Assembly (NCBI GenBank): GCA_025964455.1
Contig: JAOPYU010000195.1
Coordinates: forward strand, 1 to 8,997
Direction of reading: 5' to 3'
Length of the DNA stretch: 8,997 bases
Source: Thermoleophilia bacterium
GTDB lineage: Bacteria > Actinomycetota > Thermoleophilia > Gaiellales > SKUG01
The notes under the pieces: generated by a model
What the model was told of the DNA's origin: nothing
Seen by the model: the letters and a program-made list of their open reading frames with translations, nothing else
Database searches by the model: none
Made by a program: the position numbers and the translations under genes
Shown: positions 1 through 5,450 of the stretch, in pieces
Layout: each line of letters starts with the position of its first letter
Position numbering within the stretch: position 1 is the first letter of the stretch

Positions 1-828
1 GAACTGGTCGTCGCCTTGGAAGCGCGGCAGCCCCTCGTAGAGCGCCTGCTCCTCCTTGCTCAGGTCCTTGCCGTCCTCGCGCTTCTCCTGCATCGCGTGG
101 ATCTGCGTCTGCTCCTCCTCGGCGGCCTTCTGGTCCTCCTCGGTGGTCGCGTCCCACTCGCGCTCGCAGATGCCCGGCTTGATCTCGCCGAACTCGCTCT
201 CCTCGCCGCCCGCGTCGAGCTCGCGCCCGACCTCGCGACGGATCCGGCCGAGATGCTCCTTGCCGGAGCAGGACATCACGTTGAATCGCACGACCTGGTC
301 GACCGGCAGGACGAGCTCGGTGCTCGGCGTGGCGTCGTCGCCACCGAGCGCGTTGCCTTCCTTGTCCTCGTAGCGGAAGTTCCAGCCGAACGAGAAGCCG
401 CGCACGTCGACGGCCATCTCGGCAGCGCCGGGCTTCTTGGAAGCAGCCTTGTCGTAGAGGCCGACCTCGTTGTCCTCGAGCACCATGTAGCTGAGCACGC
501 CGATGACGAACACGATGATGGACGGGATCACGATCCACGCGACTTCCATCTTCGCGTTGCCGTGGATGTGCTCGCCGTCGGACAGGTCACCCGGCTCGGC
601 GCGGAAGTGCAGCACCGAGTAGATGACGACCGCAGCGACGATCGCGAAGATCACCAGCGACACGATCATCAGTCCCCAGAAGAGCTTGTCGATCGCGCTG
701 CCCTCGCTCGAGATCAGGTCCGGAAGCCACGAGCCGCCGCCGAGCAGCGGCAGACCGAACGTCACGGCCGAACTGACGAGAAGCGTTGCCAGGAAGTACC
801 CGACCAGCTTGCCCCATTGACCCTTCAT
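1..828 (-). CDS. ctaC: Cytochrome c oxidase subunit II, N-terminal part (truncated by window edge)
   Basis: Not closed at the left edge: 276 codons are visible and the frame stays open through base 1. The protein would accept electrons from cytochrome c through the CuA centre of an aa3-type terminal oxidase in the cytoplasmic membrane. Visible are an N-terminal hydrophobic segment (about residues 8-30, signal or anchor), TM helix 1 (about 48-73), TM helix 2 with the family pattern EVAWIVIPS (95-103) running to about 116, then the start of the cupredoxin domain: a GFSFGWNFRY strand (144-153) and LVLPVDQVVRFNV (172-184). In ordinary subunit II the HSFWVP region follows almost at once. Here residues 186-276 are instead a hydrophilic, Glu/Lys/Gln-rich stretch with two cysteines (187, 221). 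The CuA ligands lie beyond the window. The ATG at 828 is the first start before the membrane segment; AAAGGTG lies about 14 nt upstream. Family call is firm; the insertion is odd. Confidence 0.93.
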   Translation of the reverse strand, partial: MKGQWGKLVGYFLATLLVSSAVTFGLPLLGGGSWLPDLISSEGSAIDKLFWGLMIVSLVIFAIVAAVVIYSVLHFRAEPGDLSDGEHIHGNAKMEVAWIVIPSIIVFVIGVLSYMVLEDNEVGLYDKAASKKPGAAEMAVDVRGFSFGWNFRYEDKEGNALGGDDATPSTELVLPVDQVVRFNVMSCSGKEHLGRIRREVGRELDAGGEESEFGEIKPGICEREWDATTEEDQKAAEEEQTQIHAMQEKREDGKDLSKEEQALYEGLPRFQGDDQF

Positions 829-853
829 GAGCCCTGTCGCACCTTTCAGATGT

Positions 854-873
854 CGGACGCGCGGGCGCGTCCG
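854..873. promoter_or_regulatory. Perfect 9-bp-arm palindrome in the ctaC leader
   Basis: CGGACGCGCGGGCGCGTCCG has two perfectly complementary 9-nt arms separated by GG. It lies 26 bp upstream of the oxidase start codon, in the expected 5' untranslated region. A two-base loop is too tight for a full RNA hairpin (the inner pairs would open), so a dimeric-protein operator is as plausible as an RNA structure. A smaller inverted repeat, TTCCC-GCAC-GGGAA, sits next to it at 890-903. Confidence 0.4.
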
Positions 874-917
874 TGTCGCACACGCGAGCTTCCCGCACGG
901 GAACCCGCATCGGCGCG

Positions 918-923
918 ATCCTA
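918..923 (-). promoter_or_regulatory. Possible -10 element for the oxidase subunit II gene
   Basis: Read on the minus strand this is TAGGAT preceded by TGTG, resembling an extended -10. It would start a transcript near 911, about 83 nt before the ATG. No convincing -35 was seen. This is inference from sequence similarity to the actinobacterial TAnnnT consensus. Confidence 0.35.
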
Positions 924-985
924 CACATCGGGCGACGTCGCGCAGGCGCTCGGTACGAGCTACGGGTCGGGGCGTTCGCCTGTAG

Positions 986-991
986 TACGAT
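986..991 (+). promoter_or_regulatory. Candidate -10 element for leaderless dedA transcript
   Basis: TACGAT lies exactly 8 nt before the ATG at 1000, so transcription would begin at or within a base or two of the start codon. There is no Shine-Dalgarno sequence upstream, which fits a leaderless mRNA, a common arrangement in actinobacteria. No clear -35 is visible. Confidence 0.45.
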
Positions 992-999
992 CCGCGGCC

Positions 1000-1638
1000 A
1001 TGGAGGCACTGCTCGAACCCATCTTCTCGGCCACCCTCGACGCCCTCACCTGGGGCGGGGTCTGGGCCGTCTTCGCGCTCATGACCATCGAGAGCTGCTG
1101 CATCCCGGCGCCGAGCGAGCTGATCATGCTGTTCGCCGGGTACCTCGTGTACACGGGCGACGCGACGATGCTGCAGGTGATCGCGGCGGGCGTGCTCGGC
1201 AACGTGCTCGGTTCGGTGCTGTGCTGGTACATCGGCGCCTACGGCGGCCGGGCCTTCATCGACAACTACGGCAAGTACATCCGGCTCAACCACCACCACA
1301 TCGAACTCTCGGAGCGGTTCTTCGACCGGTGGGGGACGGCGACCGTGTTCTTCACGCGCAACCTGCCGATCATCCGCACCTTCATCTCGCTCCCCGCGGG
1401 CATCGCGCGGATGCCGCTCGGGCGATTCACGGCATACACCTTCCTCGGCTGCATCCCCTGGGTCTCCGGGCTCGCCTACATCGGCTATCGCATGGGGCCG
1501 AACTGGGAGCACGCGCGAGACGTGCTGCACAACGGCGACTACGTCGTGGTCGGCGCCATCCTGCTGGGCCTCGCCTGGTTCACGGTGCGGTACCTGCGAC
1601 GGCGAGGCGCGGCACGGGCCGGAGCGGCCGAGGCCTGA
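1000..1638 (+). CDS. DedA-family (VTT/SNARE-associated domain) membrane protein
   Basis: A 212-aa polytopic inner-membrane protein, the usual size for DedA proteins. Members are thought to move lipids (such as undecaprenyl phosphate) across the bilayer or act as proton-coupled transporters; the substrate here is not readable. Family signatures: an acidic re-entrant motif ESCCIPAPSE at residues 31-40, and RNLPIIR at 120-126 followed by TFISLPAG, giving the conserved arginine pair (R120, R126) and the PAG motif. Hydrophobic segments lie near 20-30, 41-51, 57-79, 128-160 and 180-198, and the C-terminus is Arg-rich, probably cytoplasmic. The frame is open far upstream, but the upstream peptide is low-complexity antisense of the oxidase gene, and 1000 is the first ATG giving a normal DedA N-terminus. 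Divergent from ctaC and convergent with the next gene (13 bp between stops). Confidence 0.92.
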   Translation: MEALLEPIFSATLDALTWGGVWAVFALMTIESCCIPAPSELIMLFAGYLVYTGDATMLQVIAAGVLGNVLGSVLCWYIGAYGGRAFIDNYGKYIRLNHHHIELSERFFDRWGTATVFFTRNLPIIRTFISLPAGIARMPLGRFTAYTFLGCIPWVSGLAYIGYRMGPNWEHARDVLHNGDYVVVGAILLGLAWFTVRYLRRRGAARAGAAEA

Positions 1639-1651
1639 CGCTCGGGTCGCC

Positions 1652-2248
1652 TCAGGGGCGATCTTCGTCGACGTCGGCGGACGAGCGACCGCGCGCGAGC
1701 ACACCCGCGAGCACGAGCGACGCGCCGGCGAGCGCCAGCCAGGGCGCGCCGTCCGCGAGCGGGCGCACGAGCGGCACGAAGGTGGTGGCCATGCCGAGCG
1801 CGATGCTCGCGACGGGCCACGCGGTCACGAGGCGACGGCCCCGCGCACCGCGCGTGGTCGCGGCGCGCTCGTCGACGAGCATGCTTCCCCAGTCCGGGGT
1901 CGGGGCCAGCTCGACGCTCGTGGCGGCCGCGGTCCGACTCACGCCGGTCGAGCTCACCGCCATGCGCTCGCGGGCCGCGCGGCGCATGGCGCCCTCGAGC
2001 AGTCCGATGTCGTCCACGTCCACGTCCGCGCCGCGGACCGAGCCGATGCTGACCGACGCCATCGATCGAGCGAGGCCGCGCACGTCGAGCGCGCGGTCGA
2101 TGCGAGCCACGCGCCGAGCCTGCATGCGCGGCTCGAGCACCCCGACCCGCGCAAGCTCCCGGCGCGCCCAGACCAGCTCCGAGGCCCCCCGCCAGGAAGC
2201 GACAACCGCGAGCACCCAGAAGGCTCCATGTCCGACAAATCCACGCAT
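1652..2248 (-). CDS. Hypothetical protein with N- and C-terminal membrane segments
   Basis: I do not recognise a family. The 198-aa product has a short hydrophobic N-terminus (about residues 4-18), a basic and acidic soluble middle (about 20-135) and two likely C-terminal TM helices (about 141-160 and 168-185) ending in an acidic tail. Codons show strong G/C at the third position, and the composition is sensible in this frame but not in the overlapping ones. The ATG at 2248 was chosen over an in-frame ATG at 2326 because the extra 26 residues are polar, unlike the rest, and cover the divergent promoter region. No strong ribosome binding site precedes it (GGTGTCGAG at best). It is monocistronic here, convergent with the DedA gene and divergent from the 218-aa gene. 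It could be a small envelope or signalling protein; no function is claimed. Confidence 0.7.
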   Translation of the reverse strand: MRGFVGHGAFWVLAVVASWRGASELVWARRELARVGVLEPRMQARRVARIDRALDVRGLARSMASVSIGSVRGADVDVDDIGLLEGAMRRAARERMAVSSTGVSRTAAATSVELAPTPDWGSMLVDERAATTRGARGRRLVTAWPVASIALGMATTFVPLVRPLADGAPWLALAGASLVLAGVLARGRSSADVDEDRP

Positions 2249-2296
2249 CTCGACACCGTTTCCCGAACGGATGCCGGGCAAAACACCGGCACCCTT

Positions 2297-2309
2297 GCGA
2301 TATATTCGC
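2297..2309. promoter_or_regulatory. AT-rich palindrome GCGA-TATAT-TCGC in the divergent control region
   Basis: A perfect 4-bp-arm inverted repeat around TATAT, conspicuous in this GC-rich sequence. On the minus strand its AATATAT core could be the -10 of the 198-aa membrane protein gene, starting transcription roughly 45 nt before the ATG at 2248. It lies only 10 bp from the -35 of the opposite promoter, so the two could be co-regulated. Short, therefore uncertain. Confidence 0.3.
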
Positions 2310-2319
2310 CCCAGATGAC

Positions 2320-2349
2320 TTGACACCGAACATTTTTCGGCGTTACAGT
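2320..2349 (+). promoter_or_regulatory. Sigma-A-type promoter with palindromic spacer for the 218-aa gene
   Basis: A consensus -35 TTGACA (2320-2325) is followed by a -10, read as TTACAG (2343-2348, 17-bp spacer) or TACAGT (2344-2349, 18-bp spacer). The spacer contains the perfect inverted repeat CCGAA-CATTT-TTCGG (2326-2340), placed exactly between the two hexamers, a classic repressor operator position. Predicted transcription start is near 2356, leaving a leader of about 40 nt. This is the best-formed promoter in the window. Confidence 0.65.
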
Positions 2350-2379
2350 CCTCGCAGCGAATGCCTCCCCCTAGCGATT

Positions 2380-2385
2380 GAAGGA
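2380..2385 (+). promoter_or_regulatory. Ribosome binding site deciding the 218-aa gene start
   Basis: GAAGGA lies 9 nt before the ATG at 2395. It is one of only two strong GAAGGA sites seen in front of genes here; the other precedes the C39-like peptidase. It supports 2395 over the in-frame TTG at 2320, which is itself part of the -35 element. Confidence 0.7.
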
Positions 2386-2394
2386 CACCGAAAC

Positions 2395-3051
2395 ATGTTC
2401 AACCTCTCCCCCATCCCCCCGACCTCCACGACGCGACTGGCCGCGACGGTCCCCGGACGCGACGACTGGTGCGGCACGCCCGTCCCGACCACCCCCGCGA
2501 CGCCGGCACGCACCAGCGTCATCGCACCGTGGCTCGCGGCCTCGCAGCTCGCGACCTCCGCACAGGCCAAGCTCGACGCGGCGATCGACGCCCTCACCTT
2601 CGATCCGCGCACGGCGCTGCAGGTCGGCATCCCGGAGCACAACGGCCCGGACACCCCTGACAACCCGTGGTTCATCGGCACGCCGCCGTTCGCCGACGCC
2701 GCGGCCCTCGCCAGCAGCGCGATCACGGAGATCGCCAGGGCGAGCGGCATGGGTGGCCTCTCGGCCCAGGTGCGTGCAGCATTCGACGGCGCATCGAGCC
2801 AGGCGCTCGCGGGCGTCCGCCAGCTCACCGCCATGACCACGCGCCCGATCGATGGCGCGAAGGTCGCGCAGCAGTTCCTCGAGGCATCCTCGCTGCTCGG
2901 TGTCGCCACGCAGCTGATCGCCGCCGAGCACGGCGGCGTCGTGCGCCCGCCGATCACGATCCTCCCGGTCGATCCGCCCGTGACGCGGCCGCCGAACCCG
3001 CAGCCGAACTGGCGCATCCAGCTCCCCAGCCCGGACAGCCCGATCCAGTAG
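2395..3051 (+). CDS. Unrecognised 218-aa Ala/Pro-rich protein
   Basis: I do not recognise a family. Residues 1-45 are Pro/Thr-rich with a single cysteine (C26 in DDWCG). Residues about 45-185 alternate Ala-rich amphipathic helices (for example AQAKLDAAIDAL, AQVRAAFDGASSQALAG and KVAQQFLEASSLLGVATQL) with a loop containing NPWFIGTPPF. The last 35 residues are Pro-rich with a PPxTxxPxxPPxTxPP pattern. No signal peptide and no TM helix are evident. The gene has the window's best promoter and a strong ribosome binding site, so it may be well expressed, and it stands alone before a strong hairpin. It shares the 9-mer GACACCGAA upstream, and lack of a signal peptide, with the C39-like peptidase. 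A structural, phasin-like or surface-associated role would be guesswork. That it is a real gene rests on codon use, promoter and ribosome binding site. Confidence 0.75.
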   Translation: MFNLSPIPPTSTTRLAATVPGRDDWCGTPVPTTPATPARTSVIAPWLAASQLATSAQAKLDAAIDALTFDPRTALQVGIPEHNGPDTPDNPWFIGTPPFADAAALASSAITEIARASGMGGLSAQVRAAFDGASSQALAGVRQLTAMTTRPIDGAKVAQQFLEASSLLGVATQLIAAEHGGVVRPPITILPVDPPVTRPPNPQPNWRIQLPSPDSPIQ

Positions 3052-3100
3052 GCCCGGACGCCACCCTCCCCGCTGTCGGGGACTGTCAGCACGGATCACC

Positions 3101-3130
3101 CGAGGGCCCTGCCGTGTGGCGGGGCCCTCG
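3101..3130 (+). terminator. Strong GC-rich hairpin after the 218-aa gene
   Basis: CGAGGGCCC (3101-3109) pairs perfectly with GGGCCCTCG (3122-3130). The stem continues through a T-G wobble and GCC/GGC to a GTGT loop, 13 pairs in all. It starts 49 nt after the stop codon. No U-tract follows, which is common for actinobacterial terminators. It probably insulates the glycan genes from the gene upstream. Confidence 0.7.
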
Positions 3131-3144
3131 CGTATCCGGCGCGA

Positions 3145-3150
3145 TATGGT
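3145..3150 (+). promoter_or_regulatory. Possible -10 element for the aminotransferase gene
   Basis: TATGGT lies 34 nt before the ATG at 3185 and just after the hairpin. The matching -35 position falls inside the hairpin stem and shows no consensus. Weak call, based on the TAnnnT pattern and the need for a promoter after a terminator. The gene has a good ribosome binding site, GAGAGG at 3171-3176. Confidence 0.3.
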
Positions 3151-3184
3151 GACGCGTGATCGCCGAACGAGAGAGGACCACGCC

Positions 3185-4294
3185 ATGGCCGTGCCGCTGA
3201 TGGACCCCAACGCCCAGATCGAGCCGTACCTCGCGGAGCTCGAGCAGATCGCGAGCGAGGTGATCAGGTCCGGGCGCTTCATCTTCGGCCCGCAGGTCGA
3301 GGCCTTCGAGGCCGAGGCCGCCGAGTACCTGGGCGTCAAGCACGCGATCGGCGTCGCGAATGGCACCGACGCGCTCAGCATTGCGCTGCGCTGCCTCGGG
3401 GTCGGCCCCGGCGACGAGGTCATCTGCCCGGCGTACACCTTCTTCGCGACCCCCGAGACGATCAGCTCGGTCGGCGCCACGCCCGTGTTCGCTGACGTCG
3501 ATCCGACCACGAGCTGCCTCGACGTCGCCGACGTGCGCTCCAAGATCACCGGCGCGACGCGCGCGATCGTCCCCGTCCACCTGTTCGGGCAGGTCGCGGA
3601 CATGTCGGGGCTGCAGTCGCTCGCCACCGAGCGCGGCCTCGCGATCCTTGAGGACGCCGCGCAGGCATGGGGCGCAGAGCAGGGCGGCACGAAGGCTGGC
3701 GCCTTCGGCGACGCCGCGACCTTCAGCTTCTTCCCCACCAAGAACCTGCCGTGCTTCGGCGATGGCGGGCTCATCGCGACGGACCGCGACGACGTCGCCG
3801 AGCTGGCCCGCATGCTCAGGTTCCACGGCTCCAAGGACAAGAAGACCTTCACGCACATCGGCTACAACAGCCGCCTGGACGCGCTGCAGGCAGCCTTCCT
3901 GCGCCGCAACCTCACCGAGGTGGACGGCTGGAACGCACATCGTCGCCAGGTCGCCGCCTGGTACGAGGAGGACGGGCTCGGCGAGCTCGTCGAGCTGCCG
4001 CCCGTCGGCGACGGCAACGTGCCGATCTGGCACCTGTACGTCGTGCGCACCGACCACCGCGACGAGCTGCTGGCGGCATGCGCCGAGCGCGGCGTCGGCG
4101 CGACCGTCTACTACGGCGAGCCGCACCACCTGCAGCCGGTCTACGCGGGGCTCGGGCTCCATGCCGGCGACCTCCCGGTGACCGAGCGCCTGTGCGCCAC
4201 GGGCGTCGCGCTGCCGATGTTCGCGACCATGACCCGCGACCAGGTGACCGAGGTGGTCGACGCCGTGCGCGCCGGCGTGCCTGCGCGCGTCTGA
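3185..4294 (+). CDS. DegT/DnrJ/EryC1/StrS-family sugar aminotransferase
   Basis: A 369-aa PLP-dependent aminotransferase that would move an amino group from glutamate to a keto group of a nucleotide-linked sugar in the cytosol. Visible family features: an N-terminal VPLMDPNAQ start; SGRFIFGPQVEAFE (29-42); the phosphate-contacting NGTDAL (59-64); AYTFFAT (83-89); PVHLFGQ (130-136); LEDAAQAWGA (155-164), with the aspartate that contacts the pyridine nitrogen; and SFFPTKN (181-187), whose K186 is the expected Schiff-base lysine, followed by FGDGG. Length is normal. The FFPTKN..CFGDGG form resembles WbpE/FdtB-like enzymes that aminate 3-keto sugars, but regiochemistry cannot be settled from motifs. 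The start at 3185 has GAGAGG 8 nt upstream and gives the usual N-terminus. The DUF354 gene follows after 15 nt, suggesting co-transcription. Confidence 0.94.
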   Translation: MAVPLMDPNAQIEPYLAELEQIASEVIRSGRFIFGPQVEAFEAEAAEYLGVKHAIGVANGTDALSIALRCLGVGPGDEVICPAYTFFATPETISSVGATPVFADVDPTTSCLDVADVRSKITGATRAIVPVHLFGQVADMSGLQSLATERGLAILEDAAQAWGAEQGGTKAGAFGDAATFSFFPTKNLPCFGDGGLIATDRDDVAELARMLRFHGSKDKKTFTHIGYNSRLDALQAAFLRRNLTEVDGWNAHRRQVAAWYEEDGLGELVELPPVGDGNVPIWHLYVVRTDHRDELLAACAERGVGATVYYGEPHHLQPVYAGLGLHAGDLPVTERLCATGVALPMFATMTRDQVTEVVDAVRAGVPARV

Positions 4295-4309
4295 CGGCAC
4301 TGCCGAACC

Positions 4310-5362
4310 ATGCGCGTCCTCGTCGACCTCACGAACTCCCCGCACGTCCCCTTCTTCGCGCCGCTCGTGCGCGAGCTGCAGGCGCGCGGCGACGACGTGG
4401 TCGTCACGGCCCGCCGATTCGCGCAGACGGTCGAGCTGGCGCAGCTGCATGGCCTCGACGTGACCGTGATCGGGCGCCACGGGGGGACGAGCCGAGCCGG
4501 CAAGGCCCGCGCGGCGCTCGGACGGACGTGGTCGCTCGATCGGTTCGTGGGGCGCGGCATCCGGGCGGGCGGCGCATTCGACATCGCGCTCTCGCACGGT
4601 TCCACCGACCTGCCGCTCGTGGCGCGGCGACGCGGGATCCCGCACGTGACGATCTTCGACTACGAGTGGGCCCGCACGCAGCATCGCACCAACGTGCGCT
4701 GCAGCTGGCGCGTGGTCGTGCCCGAGTCGATCCCGCTCGAGCGGCTCGACCAGTACGGGGCGGCAGGGCGAGTGGTGACCTATCCGGGGCTCAAGGAGGA
4801 GTACTACCTCGACGCGGATGCCCTTGACCCCGCCGCCGTGCGGGCATCGCTCGGCATCGACGCGGACCGGGTGCTCGTGGTGCTGCGCCCGCCCGCCGAG
4901 ATGGCGCTCTACCACCGGGGCATCACCAACGACGTGTTCGCCGCCGTCCTTGACCGCGTCCGCACGACGGATGGCTGCGTCGCCGTGGTGTTGCCGCGCA
5001 CCGAATCCCAGCGCCAGTCGCTCCGCGCCGCGGTAGGCCGCGACCCATCCGTCGTGATCCCGCGCACCGCGATCGACGGGGCCTCGCTCGTGGCTGCCGC
5101 CGACGTGGTGGTGAGCGCGGGCGGCACGATGAACCGCGAAGCCGCTGCGCTCGGCGTACCCGTGTACACCGTGTTCGCGGGACGGATGGGCGGCGTCGAC
5201 GAGGAGCTGCTGGTCGAGGGGCGCCTCCGACTGCTGGAACGTGCCCAGGACGTGGTGCTCCAGCGACGCCCGACCCGCGGTGCGCGGCCCGCGCTGACCA
5301 ATGACCGACAGCCCGCGGACCTGCTCGACACGATCCTCGACGGGGCACCGATCACGGCATGA
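4310..5362 (+). CDS. DUF354-family protein, putative GT-B-fold glycosyltransferase
   Basis: A 350-aa protein of the DUF354 type, related in fold to UDP-GlcNAc 2-epimerases and GT-B glycosyltransferases. The N-terminus MRVLVDLTNSPHVPFFAPLV matches the family pattern of a beta strand followed by a (D/N)xxHxxFFxPL helix (H12). SHGSTDLPLVARRRGIP near 100-115 and FDYEWA follow. The C-terminal donor-side motif is SAGGTMNREAAALGVPVY (269-286). There is no membrane segment, so it is cytosolic or peripheral. It starts 15 nt after the aminotransferase stop without a clear Shine-Dalgarno sequence, so translational coupling is likely. With its neighbours, it is plausibly the enzyme that transfers or further modifies the amino sugar. 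The family's biochemistry is poorly defined, so an epimerase-like activity remains possible. The end at 5362 leaves 88 bp before the next gene. Confidence 0.88.
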   Translation: MRVLVDLTNSPHVPFFAPLVRELQARGDDVVVTARRFAQTVELAQLHGLDVTVIGRHGGTSRAGKARAALGRTWSLDRFVGRGIRAGGAFDIALSHGSTDLPLVARRRGIPHVTIFDYEWARTQHRTNVRCSWRVVVPESIPLERLDQYGAAGRVVTYPGLKEEYYLDADALDPAAVRASLGIDADRVLVVLRPPAEMALYHRGITNDVFAAVLDRVRTTDGCVAVVLPRTESQRQSLRAAVGRDPSVVIPRTAIDGASLVAAADVVVSAGGTMNREAAALGVPVYTVFAGRMGGVDEELLVEGRLRLLERAQDVVLQRRPTRGARPALTNDRQPADLLDTILDGAPITA

Positions 5363-5436
5363 CCCGCAGCGGCCACGCGCGGCGGCGGTGCTGCCCGCTG
5401 GCTGGCCGTGCGCCGGCCATCGCGCAGTGCGGGCGC

Positions 5437-5442
5437 TACAAT
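5437..5442 (+). promoter_or_regulatory. Candidate -10 element for leaderless dehydratase transcript
   Basis: TACAAT, one base from the TATAAT consensus, ends exactly 8 nt before the ATG at 5451, the same geometry as at the dedA gene. No ribosome binding site is present in the 8 nt between. Likely a leaderless start giving the third glycan gene its own promoter. No -35 match was seen. Confidence 0.55.
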
Positions 5443-5450
5443 CCTGCCTG

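Noticed and set aside
16..999. Upstream in-frame extension of the DedA gene
   Set aside because: The peptide is antisense to the oxidase subunit II gene and bears no family resemblance. DedA proteins normally begin near residue 1 of the 212-aa form.
1630..1653. GAGGC/GCCTC hairpin between the convergent dedA and 198-aa genes
   Set aside because: Only 5 bp with a 14-nt loop and no U-tract; not distinguishable from chance at this GC content.
1539..2333. 264-codon minus-strand frame overlapping the 198-aa gene
   Set aside because: Arg/Gly/Ala-rich product without hydrophobic segments; it runs into the DedA coding region. The alternative frame has better codon use and plausible membrane helices.
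3068..3081. CCCCG-CTGT-CGGGG hairpin after the 218-aa gene
   Set aside because: Short; the 13-pair hairpin just downstream explains termination much better.
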